Program-made: the position numbers and the translations under genes
Part shown: in pieces, positions 31,941 to 42,248 of the stretch
Layout of the letters: every line of letters begins with the position of its first letter
Position numbering within the stretch: position 1 is the first letter of the stretch
The notes under the pieces: generated by a model
Databases searched by the model: none
Told to the model about the DNA's origin: nothing
What the model saw: the letters and a program-made list of their open reading frames with translations, nothing else
NCBI GenBank assembly: GCA_948144175.1
Contig: CANXME010002327.1
Span: 186,001 to 250,000, forward strand
Direction: 5' to 3'
DNA: 64,000 bases
Origin: Closterium sp. NIES-65
Taxonomy: Eukaryota > Streptophyta > Zygnematophyceae > Desmidiales > Closteriaceae

Positions 31941-31952
31941 TGGTATGAGAGC
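31941..31952 (+). promoter_or_regulatory. Primer-binding site of Copia D
   Basis: TGGTATGAGAGC directly after the LTR end, one base from the plant initiator-Met-tRNA primer site. Confidence 0.75.
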
Positions 31953-32027
31953 GGCTCGGGAATCCTTCGCACTACCGAGACCTACGACATTCGGAAAGTG
32001 GCGTCCGGCACACGCTCGCGTGTGAGA

Positions 32028-33195
32028 ATGGCCGGAGGATCTGGTGGTCAGACGAATCTGACGGCTGAAGCGCAACCCAATCTGGCTGCGACAAGCAAGG
32101 AGACGACGACAATCCCTTCCGACGTCCTTGCACAACTACTTCAGTGACTCACCAGCTTGGAGCAAGGGCTCCAAACATTGCGGAACGGCGATGCGGGAAC
32201 TTCCTCGCAACCTACTCAACCGGTTCCAACCGGACAGAACGCCGCCCCGCACACTTTCTCCTTCGACACCAATGGTTCAACCCCCGAGACTCCCCGTCCC
32301 AGTGAAGAGGCAATTCTCTTTGCGCAATCAAGGTTTCTCAGCATATCAAAAATAAAGACAAGTGTGTGTTTTGACGGCAGAGACTTCTATACATGGAGCT
32401 TCGAGCTGGAGCTTCTGCTGCAGAACGCTCAGTTTTTTCACTACTTCGACGGGAGTTACGCGGAGCCCGCTGAGGATACCGACGACGCCAGGACAAGGTA
32501 CTACAACGAGTCCTTGATGGCCTACGGCATCCTCCTGCGCAACATGTCGCCGGCGGAGCAGTTGAACATTCGTTCATACAAAACATCGGCCGCTCCTGCC
32601 CTCGACGCTTGGCGTCACTTGAACGGCGTGTACCAGCCGAAGGACTCCGTCTCTTCAAACCGGCTGCTCCAGCAACTACAGGAGACCAAAATGGCCCTAG
32701 GGGAGAAGGCCAACAGCTACATCAATCGCTGTCGGAGACTTTGCGATCAAATCGCGAAGCTGGGAAGCTCGATCTCGGAGGAAATCTTTGTCAACATCGT
32801 GCTTCAAGGGCTCGGCCCAGAGTGGCGGCCCTGCAAGGCGCTTCTCCGACAGCAGGGGGTCATCTCGGAGGCCGCCCTTTGCGCCGCCCTTCTCGTCAAA
32901 CAACGGGATATGGATCAGCAGCGACCAGCGCCACGACGAGAATGAGAACGGCTCGCCTTCTACGCCGATAACACTGAAGAGAAAAGGCCGCGGCGCCTCT
33001 ACTGCAAAATTTGCAGAGATTTTGGGCATCTGGCGCATCGATGCAAGTCCCAATCTCGCCCTTGCCAGACCAACCTGAGCAACTGGTCCGGCCGACAAGA
33101 TGCACGAGGCGACGTGTGTCCAGCCCAGGGGTATCAACACCCACCCGCGCGCAACCTGAATCCAGCGGTTCACCATCAGCAGCAACAGCCGTGAA
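32028..33195 (+). pseudogene. Copia D gag (UBN2-type) with CCHC knuckle
   Basis: From ATG 32028 (MAGGSGGQTNL). The capsid core near 32330-32940 reads VCFDGRDFYTWSFELELLL, AYGILLRNMSPAEQLNIRSY, AWRHLNGVYQPKD and YINRCRRLCDQIAKLGSSIS, the UBN2 gag pattern of plant Copia elements. A canonical CX2CX4HX4C knuckle (CKICRDFGHLAHRC) follows near 33000-33050. This is unlike the stretched knuckle of the short-LTR Copia copies. It is not a single frame. Confidence 0.85.
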
Positions 33196-33422
33196 CGTCT
33201 GCCCCAGTACGCAACGTCATGAGCAACATGGCCATGACGGGCGAGTCGCGTCGTCGCCGCGTGCGCTCACCTTCATGTGAGCCAGCACCGCACCCCATTG
33301 GCGCGTTCTCCAACAATAGTCCGTTCAGTCCGCGTCACGACTTCACCGACGACAACGACCAGGACTGGAATCTTCCAGTCCCGCTGCTTGAAAGTCCCCC
33401 GCACGTACTAGTGCTGTGCTAC

Positions 33423-33944
33423 TCAACAGTGCCGACCCCATCCTTCAACCTCATCGGCTACGTGGACGCCGATCATGCAGCAGATCCCGATAATCGACGG
33501 TCCAGGACAGGCTTCCTGTACCGACTCGAACGAACGGGACCCATCTCCTGGAACTCGCAGAAGCACGAACTGGTTGCCCTGTCATCAGCTGAAGCAGAAT
33601 TCATCGCAGCAACTGCTGCAGTTCGCGAAGGTCTCTATCTGCAGGAACTTCTGCAGGAAGCGAAAATTCCAGCTTCACCCACCTTTCGCCTTCACTGCGA
33701 CAACCAGAGCGCGATTCGCATCGCGAACAAACCTGGTTTCGTCAACCGCACCAAGCACATCATGCTGCAATACTTCTTTGTCAAGGACGAAGTAGACAAG
33801 GGCAAGGTTGACTTGACCTACTGCCCGACCGGTGACATGGCAGCAGACTTTCTTACAAAGCGACTGCCACGCCAGCAGTACCAGAACAGCTCAAAATTCA
33901 CCGGAGTAGTCAAGCAGGTCAAGTCGAGCTACGGCCAGGATTGA
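33423..33944 (+). pseudogene. Copia D RNase H segment
   Basis: Translation: GYVDADHAADPDNRRSRTGF, WNSQKHELVALSSAEAEFIA, LHCDNQSAIRIANKPGF, NRTKHIMLQYFFVKDEV and DFLTKRLPRQQY. This is the classical Copia RNase H with D-E-D residues, ending just before the purine tract GAAGGGGGG at 33943-33951. It is relic gene content of the old element. Protease, integrase and RT are not recognised between gag and this block. Confidence 0.9.
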
Positions 33945-33951
33945 AGGGGGG

Positions 33952-34198
33952 TGTTACGAATAGTAATGAATGAGAGCATTACTGTGCACTCCCGACCGCA
34001 GCTAAGGAAGCATACAGTATCGAGAATGAATGTGAACAGTCAGAATTGACTCGAAGCTTTAGACGGTTGGGATTCATCTGGACCGTCGGAGCAGACGGTA
34101 TCGGGCAGCTGCAGGCAAGAGAAATTTGGGCGCAAACAGTTTTGTAGCTGTACGCGCCGCACGGTCGGGAATGGATTTGAACAAGGGAATGTACTCCT
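33952..34198 (+). repeat. 3' LTR of Copia D, first part
   Basis: Begins TGTTACGAATAGTAATG after the purine tract and stops at CTCCT (34194-34198), the Copia E target site. Continues at 58297. Confidence 0.9.
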
Positions 34199-34330
34199 TG
34201 TCAGAACATTATAGCTTATACATTTGTGTAGGCTGTAGTGGGGTAGCCCATAAGGGGCACGACCCAATTAGGGTTAGTACTTGTACCCAACTATTTCATA
34301 GTTCATTCATTCCATTCTTACTTCTCGTCA
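34199..34330 (+). repeat. 5' LTR of Copia E
   Basis: TGTCAGAACATTATAGC ... CTTCTCGTCA, 132 bp. Confidence 0.93.
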
Positions 34331-35504
34331 TGGTATCGAGCAGGTTCCCGAATGGGAATACTGCCTAGGGCCCACCACAGACTTTTTTTTTCCTGCCCGG
34401 AGCGCGCTTAGCTCCTAACCCGAGTAGCACCTTGAGCCGCCTTAGTGGTCCCTATTGGCCGCCCTTACTGCCCCTCGAGCCGCCCTCTACGGCCTCGCTT
34501 AGGCCGCTACGGCCCTGCTACGGCCTCGCTTAGGCCCCGTCGGCCCCGCTACGGCCCCGCTACAGCCCCGCTTAGGCCCCGCTACGGCCCCGCTACGGCC
34601 CCGCTATGGCCCCGTCGACCCCGTCGGCCTCGCTACGGCCCCGCTACGGCCCCGTCGGCCCCGCCGACCCCGTCGGCCCCGCTACGGCCCCGCTACGGCC
34701 CCGCTATGGCCCCGTCGGCCCCGCTACGGCCCCGCTACGGCCCCGTCGGCCCCGTCGGCCCCGCTTAGGCCCCGCTACGGCCCCGTCGGCCCCGCTTAGG
34801 CTCCGCTACGGCCCCGCTACGGCCCCGCTACGGCCCCGCTACGGCCCCGTCGGCCCTGTCGGCCCCGCTTAGGCCCCGCTACGGCCCCGCTACGGCCCCG
34901 TCGGCCTCGCTACGGCCCCGCTACGGCCCCGCTACGGCCTCGTCGGCCCCGCTTAGGCCCCGTCGGCTCCGTCGCCCGCTCAGGCCTCGCTTCGGCCCCG
35001 TCGGCCACGCTTAGGCCCCGCTGCGGCCCCGCTACGACCCCACCACGGCCCCGTCGCGGCCCCGCTTCGGCCCTGTCGGCCCCTCTACGGCCCCACTTGG
35101 GCCCCGCTTTGGCCACGTTGGCCCCGCTACGGCCCCGCTTAGGCCCCGCTACGGCCCCGTCGTGGCCCCGCTACGCCGCCACCTGTGACCTCGCCACCAC
35201 CTACGACCCCACCTCCCAGCGCCGCAGCGCCGAGCAGCCAAACCGCCGGCCAGCTGAGCCGCCCGACCGCCCGAGCCGCCCAGCAACCGAGCCGCCCGGC
35301 AGCCGAGCTGCCCAACAGCCGAGCCGCCCAGCACCGTGCAGCCGAGCCGCCCAGCAGCCGAGCCCCCCAGCAGCCGAGCCGCCCAGCAGCCGAGCCGCCC
35401 TGCAGCCGAGCCGCCCGACAGCCGAGCCGCCTAGCAGCCCAATCGCTCCACCTACCTGGTAAGAGCACAGTCTCTGCCACTGCACTGCCCTGCCTACTGC
35501 TGTT
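34331..35504 (+). other. Leader of Copia E with GC minisatellite
   Basis: Primer site TGGTATCGAGCAGGTTCCCG, GGGCCCACC (34368-34376), oligo-T, then about 0.7 kb of CGGCCCCGCTA repeats (34480-35170; 11-12 bp theme) and GAGCCGCCCAGCAGCC repeats (35215-35440). A donor-like GTAAGAG at 35459 lies 46 nt before the gag ATG. Confidence 0.85.
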
Positions 35505-35986
35505 ATGGCTTCCCCTAGCGTTCTCACCTTTGACGCTGAGGGTCGGGCAGTGGACTTTGAGGTCTGGGTAGATGATCTGCAGCTTTTCGTGCAGTGCGAT
35601 GGGGCAGACGGCCTCTCCCTGTTTGACCTCACTTCTGGTGCCTCCCCTGCCCCTTCTGCTGATGCTGACGCCACTGTTCGCTCACAGTGGGCCACACGTG
35701 ACGCTGCTGCTCGCCTTGCTGTGCGCCGCCACTTACCGACCACTGAGCGTGCACACTTTAGCCAGTACAAGAGTGCTCAGACCTTGTACGACGCTGTAGT
35801 TGCACGCTACTCTTCCCCTGCCACTGCTGCACTGAGCCGCCTCATGCTACCGTACCTCTTCCCTGATCTTGCTGCCTTTCCCACTGTCGCTGACCTCATT
35901 ACGCACCTCCGCACTAGTGACACTCGCTACCGCGCTACGCTTCCTGCTGAGTTCTGCGCCAAGAACCCCCCACCCATGTACATCAC
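35505..35986 (+). pseudogene. Copia E gag, N-terminal part
   Basis: Starts MASPSVLTFDAEGRAVDF at 35505 and proceeds through FLQ-type VQCDGADGLSLFDL, ATRDAAARLAVRRHLP, YKSAQTLYDAVVARYSSP and LITHLRTSDTRYRA to PPMYIT, where the next element begins. This is the gag capsid part found in all sister copies. The counterpart continues at about 40053, where some 120 bp of gag is present a second time. Confidence 0.88.
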
Positions 35987-36244
35987 TGTCGAACTTAAAG
36001 TAGATTAAGTTGAAAGGTGAGGGGCCTAGGCTTAGTAGCCTAGGCCCTTAACTAGGTATCGAGCGGGTTTTCACCTAGGGTGAGTGTCGAGTGAGTTGTG
36101 AGAGAGAAATTGGAGAATGAAGTTTCACTATAGAATTCGAGATACATATAGCAAAGGAACACATGAAGGGGTGCACCACCTACAAATTTAATAACTACAC
36201 TACAGCTAGAACTTCATGCAGTTATAATAAATATGATTTTGACA
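35987..36244 (-). repeat. 258-bp LTR of a minus-strand element inside Copia E gag
   Basis: Runs TGTCGAACTTAAAG ... GATTTTGACA in plus reading. The following CCCCCC, read on the minus strand, is a GGGGGG purine tract before TGTCAAAATC, so this is the 3' LTR of a minus-strand element. It contains a 26-bp hairpin (36022-36047; stem GGGCCTAGGCT, loop TAGT) that is also found in the unit at 42031-42248. The rest of the element is not recognised beyond about 36540. Confidence 0.65.
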
Positions 36245-36544
36245 TCCCCCCGTAACTGCATGCAGGAATAGCTAAGTGTCGAGCACAACCTGCAGAGGTA
36301 CACCAACGAGCAATAAAACAAGCAACAGCAGGTACTGCAGGCGGGCTAACTTTGAAAGGTTACCCCCTCCATCTCCTCACCCTCCTCCTTCCCCTTCCCC
36401 ACACTGCTGCAGAAGCAGCAGAGAAGGGGGGAAGAGAGGAGAGGTGGAGGGACGGCTGCTTGTTGCCTCACACCCGCCACCCCGGTACCACTCCCCCTGC
36501 TCACCCGCCACCCCGGTACCACTCCCCCTGCTCACCCAGAGAAG
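36245..36544. other. Non-coding remnant between LTR fragment and copy F
   Basis: AT-moderate then pyrimidine-rich sequence with a 31-bp direct repeat (CCACCCCGGTACCACTCCCC theme, 36475-36540). No protein domain recognised. Possibly the interior of the minus-strand element whose LTR is at 35987-36244. Confidence 0.4.
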
Positions 36545-39500
36545 TTTTTTTTTTTTTTTTTTTTTAGCGACCCGTCGTGTCGCCCCTAGCGGCCCGTTGC
36601 GCCGCCCTTCCCCTAGCGGCTCCGCCGCCCTTCCCTAGCGGCCCCGCCGCCCTTCGATCGCGGCCCCGCCGCCCTCTGCTACGCGGCCCCACCGCCGCCT
36701 TTCGATCGCGGCCCCGCCGCCCTCGGCTACGCGGCCCCGCCGCCCTCTGCCACGCGGCCCCGCCGCCCTCTGATACGCGGCCCCGCCGCCCTTCGATTGC
36801 GGCCCCGCCGCCCTCTGCTACGCGGCCCCGCCGCCCTCTGCTACGCGGCCCCGCCGCCCTCTACTACGCGGCCCCGCCGCCCTCTGCTACGCGGCCCCGC
36901 CGCCCTCTGCTACGCGGCCCCGCCGCCCTTCGATCGCGGCCCCGCCGCCCTTCGATCGCGGCCCCGCCGCCCTCTGCTACGCGGCCCCGCCGCCCTCTGC
37001 TACGCGGCCCCGCCGCCCTCTGCTACGCGGCCCCGCCGCCCTCTTCGGTCGCGGCCCCGCCGCCCTCTGCTACGCGGCCCCGCCGCCCTCTGCTACGCGG
37101 CCCCGCCGAGCCGCCCAGCATCAGCCGAGCCGCCCAGCAGCAGCCGAGCCGCCGCCGAGCCGCCGCCGCCTGAGCCGCCGCCCGGGCCACCTGAGCCGCC
37201 GCCAGAGCCGCCGCTGAGCTGCGGCCGAGCCGCCGCCCGAGCCGCCCGAGCCGCCCGAGCCGCCTGAGGAGCCGTGCTGCTGTTCCTGAGCTGTGTTCCT
37301 CTGCTGCTGACCTACCCGACTCTCCCAGCCCGGTGAGACTTTCACTTGCTGCCATGGCCACCCCCAATGTTCTTACTTTTGACGCTGAGGGGAGGGCCAT
37401 TGACTTTGCCGTCTGGATTGAAGACATGCAGCTGTACTTACTGTGTGATGCGATAGATGAGGTCTCTCTCTTTGACTTTGTCTCTGGCGCTGTCCCTGCC
37501 CCACCTGCTGATGCTGACTCTGCCGTTCGCTCCAAGTGGGCGACCCGCAATGGTGCTGCACGTCTTGCTGTGCGTCGCCACCTCCCTTCCTCTGAGCGTG
37601 CCCACTTTAGTCAGTGCAAGACCGCTCAGGCCTTGTACGACGCTGTAGTTGCACGCTACTCCTCCCCTTCCTCCGCTACCCTTAGCCGCCTCATGCTACC
37701 GTTTCTCTTCCCTGACCTCGCTTCCTTTCCCACTGTCGCTGACCTCGTTACCCACCTCCGTGCTAGTGACACGCGCTACCGCGCTGCCCTTCCTGCTGAG
37801 TTCCGCGCTGCGAACCCTCCTCCCATGTACATCACTCTCTACTTTCTCGTCACCCGTCTCCCTGAGTCCCTTCGTGTCGTTAGGGACCAGTTTCTCTCTG
37901 TCTGTCCCACCACTCTCACTGTCGACCTCCTTGAGGAGTCCCTGCTAGCAGCTGAGAAGAGTATTGTCGCTGTAGGGGCCTCTCGGGGTGACCCTCGCAC
38001 CCCCATCTTTGAGGGGTGTGGTCCTTCCCCCCTGCTGCCCTCTGTCGCCTCTGCCGCTGCGGCCGACCTCACTGGTTTTGAGTCGGTCGGCGCGGCGTCT
38101 GCCCCCAGCGGCAGACGCCGCTCTGGCAAGGGCAAGGGGGGCAAGGGAGCGGGTGGAGCTAGAGGGGGCGGTGGAGGAGGCGGTGGGGGTGGCGGGGGGA
38201 GTGGGGGTGGCGGTGGGGGTGGTGGCGGGAGTGGAGGTACTGGTGGCGGCGGTGGAGGCGGAGGTGGCGGCGGAGGTGGTAGCGGAGGAGGCGGTGGGAG
38301 CGGTGGGAGCGACGGTCCTGGTGGGGGAGGTGGAGGTGGAGACGGGGGTGGCGGTGGACGCGGGGGTGGCGGTGGAGGCGGGGGTCGGAGTGGCTCGTCC
38401 CAGCGGAGCAGCTCTGGGGGTGGTCAGCGCCAGCAGCAGCAGCAGCAGCAGCCGCAGCAGCAGCCACAGCAGCAGCAGCAGCGCTCTCGCACCGTCCCCG
38501 CCCCTCAGCAGCTCCGTGAGTGGTACTCGCAGCGTCAGCGTGGTGGTGCGCTTGGTCCTTGCCCCTACGTTCTTCGCACCGGTGACCGTGCAGGGGAGAG
38601 GTGTGGAGGCGCCCACACAGCCGGCCGCTGCTTTGGCCGCCTGACTGACGCCTGGCGTCAGCAGTTTCCGGAGGCAGCTGAGATCCCCCGCTGGGGAGAG
38701 CTGTCTAGGGCTGGTGTAGCTATTTATGATCTTGATTTTGATGATATTCTCTCTGCTATGTATGCTGCGATTGGTAGTGATGAGGATGACTGTTACCGGT
38801 GTTTCCCGCCCGACCCGGGCATTGGTACTGCCGCGTCAGGTACTAGTGAGGCTGCTGCTCTAGGTGCCAGTGCGTCTGTGCTCTCAGGTGCTGGTGAGTC
38901 TGCCCTCTCAGGTACTGTGTCGGCTTCGGCCTCTCACACCTTCACCCTTGACTCTGGAGCGTCTCGCTCCTTCTTTAGGGACCGCACCACTCTCACGCCG
39001 CTGAGTCGGCCGGTTGCGGTGTCCCTGGCTGACCCCTCTGGGGGGCCTGTCCTGTCTCGCTTCTCCACTGTCCTCCCGTGTCCGGCGGCCCCCTCTGGCA
39101 CCCTGACTGGTCTTTACCTCCCCTCGTTCTCGACGAACTTGGTGAGTGGTGCTGACCTCCAGGATGCGGGTGTCCACCAGTTCACCCCTGCTCGTCAGCG
39201 GGTGACCCACTGCAGGGAGGCGGATACAGGTCGCCACCTGGCTACGTTTACACGTCGGCCAGGGTCGAGCCTGTACACACTGACCACTGCTTCTCCTCCA
39301 GGTGCTGAGTCTGGTAGGGTCCCTTCGTCTGGTCAGGTGTTTGCTGCAGCGTCCAGGTCTGGTCCTGAGTCTGCCCCCTGCTCGTGCCGTCGTCTGTCTC
39401 ACGAGACCCTCCTCTGGCACCACCGCCTTGGCCACCCCTCTCTGCTTCGGCTCAGAGGCATGGCCTCGCGAGTCCTTGTGTCTGGTCTTCCCCGGTCTCT

Positions 39501-40059
39501 CCCTCCCCTTCCTCCGGGCCCTGGCCCCACCTGTGTCCCCTGTGTCGAGGGGCGCCAGCGTGCTGCCCCTCACTCCTCCCAGTTTCCTCCGACAGAGGCC
39601 CCGTTGCAGACGCTTCACATGGACGTGTGGGGCCCAGCCCGCGTCCGTGGACAGGGTCAGGAGCGCTACTTCCTACTGGTGGTTGACGACTACTCGCGTT
39701 ACACCACAGTCTTCCCCTTGCGCAGCAAGGGTGAGGTCACTGAGGTGTTGATCGACTGGATCCGCGCAGCTCGTCTCCAGCTTCGGAGGAGCTTTGGCTC
39801 TGGCGGAGAGTTCTCCTCTGGCCTCCTGAGTGCCTACTGTCGTGCGCGAGGCATCCGTCAGACCTTCACGCTTCCGGACTCACCACAGCAGAATGGGATT
39901 GCTGAGCGCCGCATTGGCATGGTCATGGATGTCGCTCGTACGTCCATGATGCATGCGGCTGCTCCCCATTTTCTGTGGCCGTTTGCGGTCAGTTACGCTG
40001 CGCACCAGATCAACCTCCACCCCAGGGTCTCTCGACCGGAGACCTCCCCAGCCTTGCTG
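36545..40059 (+). mobile_element. Copy F: partial duplicate of Copia G
   Basis: From an oligo-T run and AGCGACCCG (36567) to CTTGCTG (40059) this is almost identical to 43881-47383 of Copia G, with only a handful of differences seen over 3.5 kb. It contains the GC minisatellite leader (23-bp CGGCCCCGCCGCCCTCTGCT theme, 36650-37110), donor-like GTGAGAC at 37333, gag from ATG 37354, protease and part of integrase. No LTR or primer site at its left and no RT or RNase H at its right. A very recent partial copy. Confidence 0.92.
37354..40059 (+). pseudogene. Copy F gag, protease and partial integrase
   Basis: MATPNVLTFDAEGRAIDF start, capsid blocks, glycine-rich tract (38160-38390), glutamine run (38430-38480), PAPQQLREWY near 38505, stretched knuckle CPYVLRTGDRAGERC ... 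H ... C (38563-38632), protease LDSGASRSFFRD (about 38947), zinc block LLWHHRLGHPSLLRL with CVPC, core HMDVWGPARVRG and NGIAERRIGMVMD. Same content as Copia G to the point where copy F ends. It is a truncated element part, not a working gene. Confidence 0.9.
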
Positions 40060-42030
40060 CCTTTCCCACAGTCGCTGACCTCATTACGCACCTCCGCACT
40101 AGTGACACTCGCTACCGTGCTGCGCTTCCTGCTGAGTTTTGCGCCAAGACCCCCCCCCCCCCCCATGTACATCACCCTCTACTAGATAGTCACCCGTCTC
40201 CCTGACTCTCTCCGTGTAGTCAGGGACCACTTCCTCGCAGTGTGCCCCACCACTCTCACCGTTGACCTCCTCGAGAAGGCCCTCCTAGCGATAGAGAAGA
40301 GCATAGTCGCTGTAGGAGCCTCTCGTGGTGACCCTCGCACCCCCGTCTTTGAGGGGTGTTCTCCCTCCCCCCTCTTGCCCTCTGTTGCCTCTGCTGCTGC
40401 GGCCGACCTCGTTGGTTTCGAGTCGGTCGGCGCTGCGTCTGCCCCAAGCGGGAGACGCCGCACCGGCAAGGGCAAGGGGGGCAAGGGCACTGGAGGGGGT
40501 GGAGGGGGCGGTGGAGGTGGTGGTGGAGGCGGTGGAGGGAGTGGGGGTGGTGGTGGGAGTGGTGCTGGGGGTGGCGGCGGCGGCGGCAGCAGTGGAGGCG
40601 GCGGAGGCGGTGGAGGTGGCGGAGGGAGCGGAGGCGGCGGAGGTAGTGGAGGAGGCGGAGGTGGAGGAGACGGCGGAGGCGGCGGAGGCGGCGGCGGCGG
40701 CAGAGGCGGCGGTGGTGGAGCAAGTCGCGACTCTGCGCTGAGGAGTGGCGCCGGTGGTGGTCAGCGCCAGCAGCAGCAGCGGAGTGGTGTGACCCTGTCC
40801 CCTCAGCAGCTTCGTGAGTGGTACACTGTACGCCAGCGCGGTGGGGGTTTTTGTCCCTGCTCTTACGTTCTTCGTATCGGCGACCGCACTGGTGAGCAGT
40901 GCGGAGGTCCGCACTCCACCCAGCGCTACTTTGGTCGCCTGACGGACGCGTGGCGTCGCCAGTTCCCTGAGCCGTCAGAGATCCCTCGCTGGGGAGATCT
41001 GGCTAAGGCCGGGGTTGCTATCGTTGATCTTGAATTTGATGCTATTCTTGCTGCCATGTATGCTGTTGCTGATAGTGTTGAGGGTGCCTGTAACCTGTGT
41101 GTACCGCCTGACCCGGGCATTGAGGCTGCTGCGCTAGGTGCTGGTGAGACTGCTGCTCTAGGTGCTAGTGCGTCTGCTGCCCCAGGTGCCAGTGCGTCTG
41201 CCGCCCCGGGAGCTGGTGAGTCTGCTCTCTCAGGTACTACGTCGGCTCAGGCCTTCCACACCTTCACCCTGGACTCGGGTGCGTCCCGCTCCTTCTTTCG
41301 AGACCGCACCACTCTTACGACGCTTAGTCGACCGGTTGCAGTCTCCCTGGCAGACCCCTCTGGGGGTCCTGTCCTTGATAGGTTCTCCACTGTCCTTTCG
41401 TGCCCTGCAGCCCCCTCTAGCACCTTGTCTGGTCTCTACCTCCCCTCGTTCTCTACGAACTTGGTGAGTGGAGCGGACCTACATGATCGAGGGGTTGACC
41501 AGTTCACTCCTGCGAGTCAGGGAGTGACCCACTGCAGGTGTGCTCGGACAGGCCGACACTTAGCCACGTTCACCCGTCGGCCAGGGTCGAGCCTGTACAC
41601 CCTTACTGCTGAGTCTCCTCCCACTGCTGAGTCTGCCCAGGTAGCTGCGTCGAGTCAGGAATTTGCTGCGGCGTCCAGGTCTGGTCCTGAGTCTACCCCT
41701 GCTTGTGTCGTCTTCTGTCCCACCAGACTCTCCTTTGGCACCACCGCCTTGGTCACCCCTCCTTGCCTAGTCTCCGAGGCATGGCCTCCCGTGTCCTTGT
41801 CTCTGGACTTCCTCGGTCTCTCCCTCCCCTTCCTCCGGGGCCTGGCCCTACCTGCGTCCCTTGCGTCGAGGGGTGACAGCGCGCCGCCCCTCACTCCCCC
41901 GAATTTCCTCCGACAGAGGCTCCGCTGCAGACTCTACATATGGACGTGTGGGGCCCAGCCCGCATCAGTGGGCAGGGGAGAGAGCGGTACTTTCTTCTGG
42001 TCGTTGACGACTACTCGCGTTACACCACAG
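40053..42030 (+). pseudogene. Copia E gag, protease and integrase start
   Basis: Gag resumes with LPAEF-type capsid sequence and continues with CPTTLTVDLLEKALLA, a glycine-rich tract (40490-40720), SPQQLREWYTVRQRGG (40798-40845), knuckle CSYVLRIGDRTGEQC (40859-40903 start), protease LDSGASRSFFRDRTTL (about 41272), then the integrase zinc block and HMDVWGPA-type core start near 41935-42030. It ends at the CACAG target of the 218-bp unit. Broken. Confidence 0.85.
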
Positions 42031-42248
42031 TGTCAGAATATGTTGTTTGTGTAGCCTGCAATGGGGCACTCAATAGTGAGTACAGCCCCTTAGGGTTTGC
42101 TATTTGTATCCTACTGCTTGCTAGTTCAATCATTCCCTTCTCAATTTCACTCCTGCACACAACCTAGCTCGTAATTGGTGCCTCATTGCTCTAGCCTCAC
42201 TGTGGCCTAGGCTACTAAGCCTAGGCCATACTCCTATTATATCTGACA
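42031..42248 (+). mobile_element. 218-bp solo LTR-like unit in Copia E integrase
   Basis: TGTCAGA ... TCTGACA (7-bp inverted ends) with an exact 5-bp duplication CACAG (42026-42030 and 42249-42253). The first ~115 bp resemble the LTRs of the non-autonomous family (GTAGCCTGCAATGGGG, TAGTGAGTACAGCC, TTAGGGTTTGCTAT). The rest holds a 26-bp hairpin (42203-42228; stem TGGCCTAGGCT, loop ACTA) near the right end. It is best read as a solo LTR left by LTR-LTR recombination, or a very small LTR-only unit. Confidence 0.8.

Noticed and set aside
36545-36566. Oligo-T run as the tail of a LINE or SINE insertion
   Set aside because: The same oligo-T followed by AGCGACCC is part of the Copia G and J leaders, so it is element sequence, not a retroposon tail.
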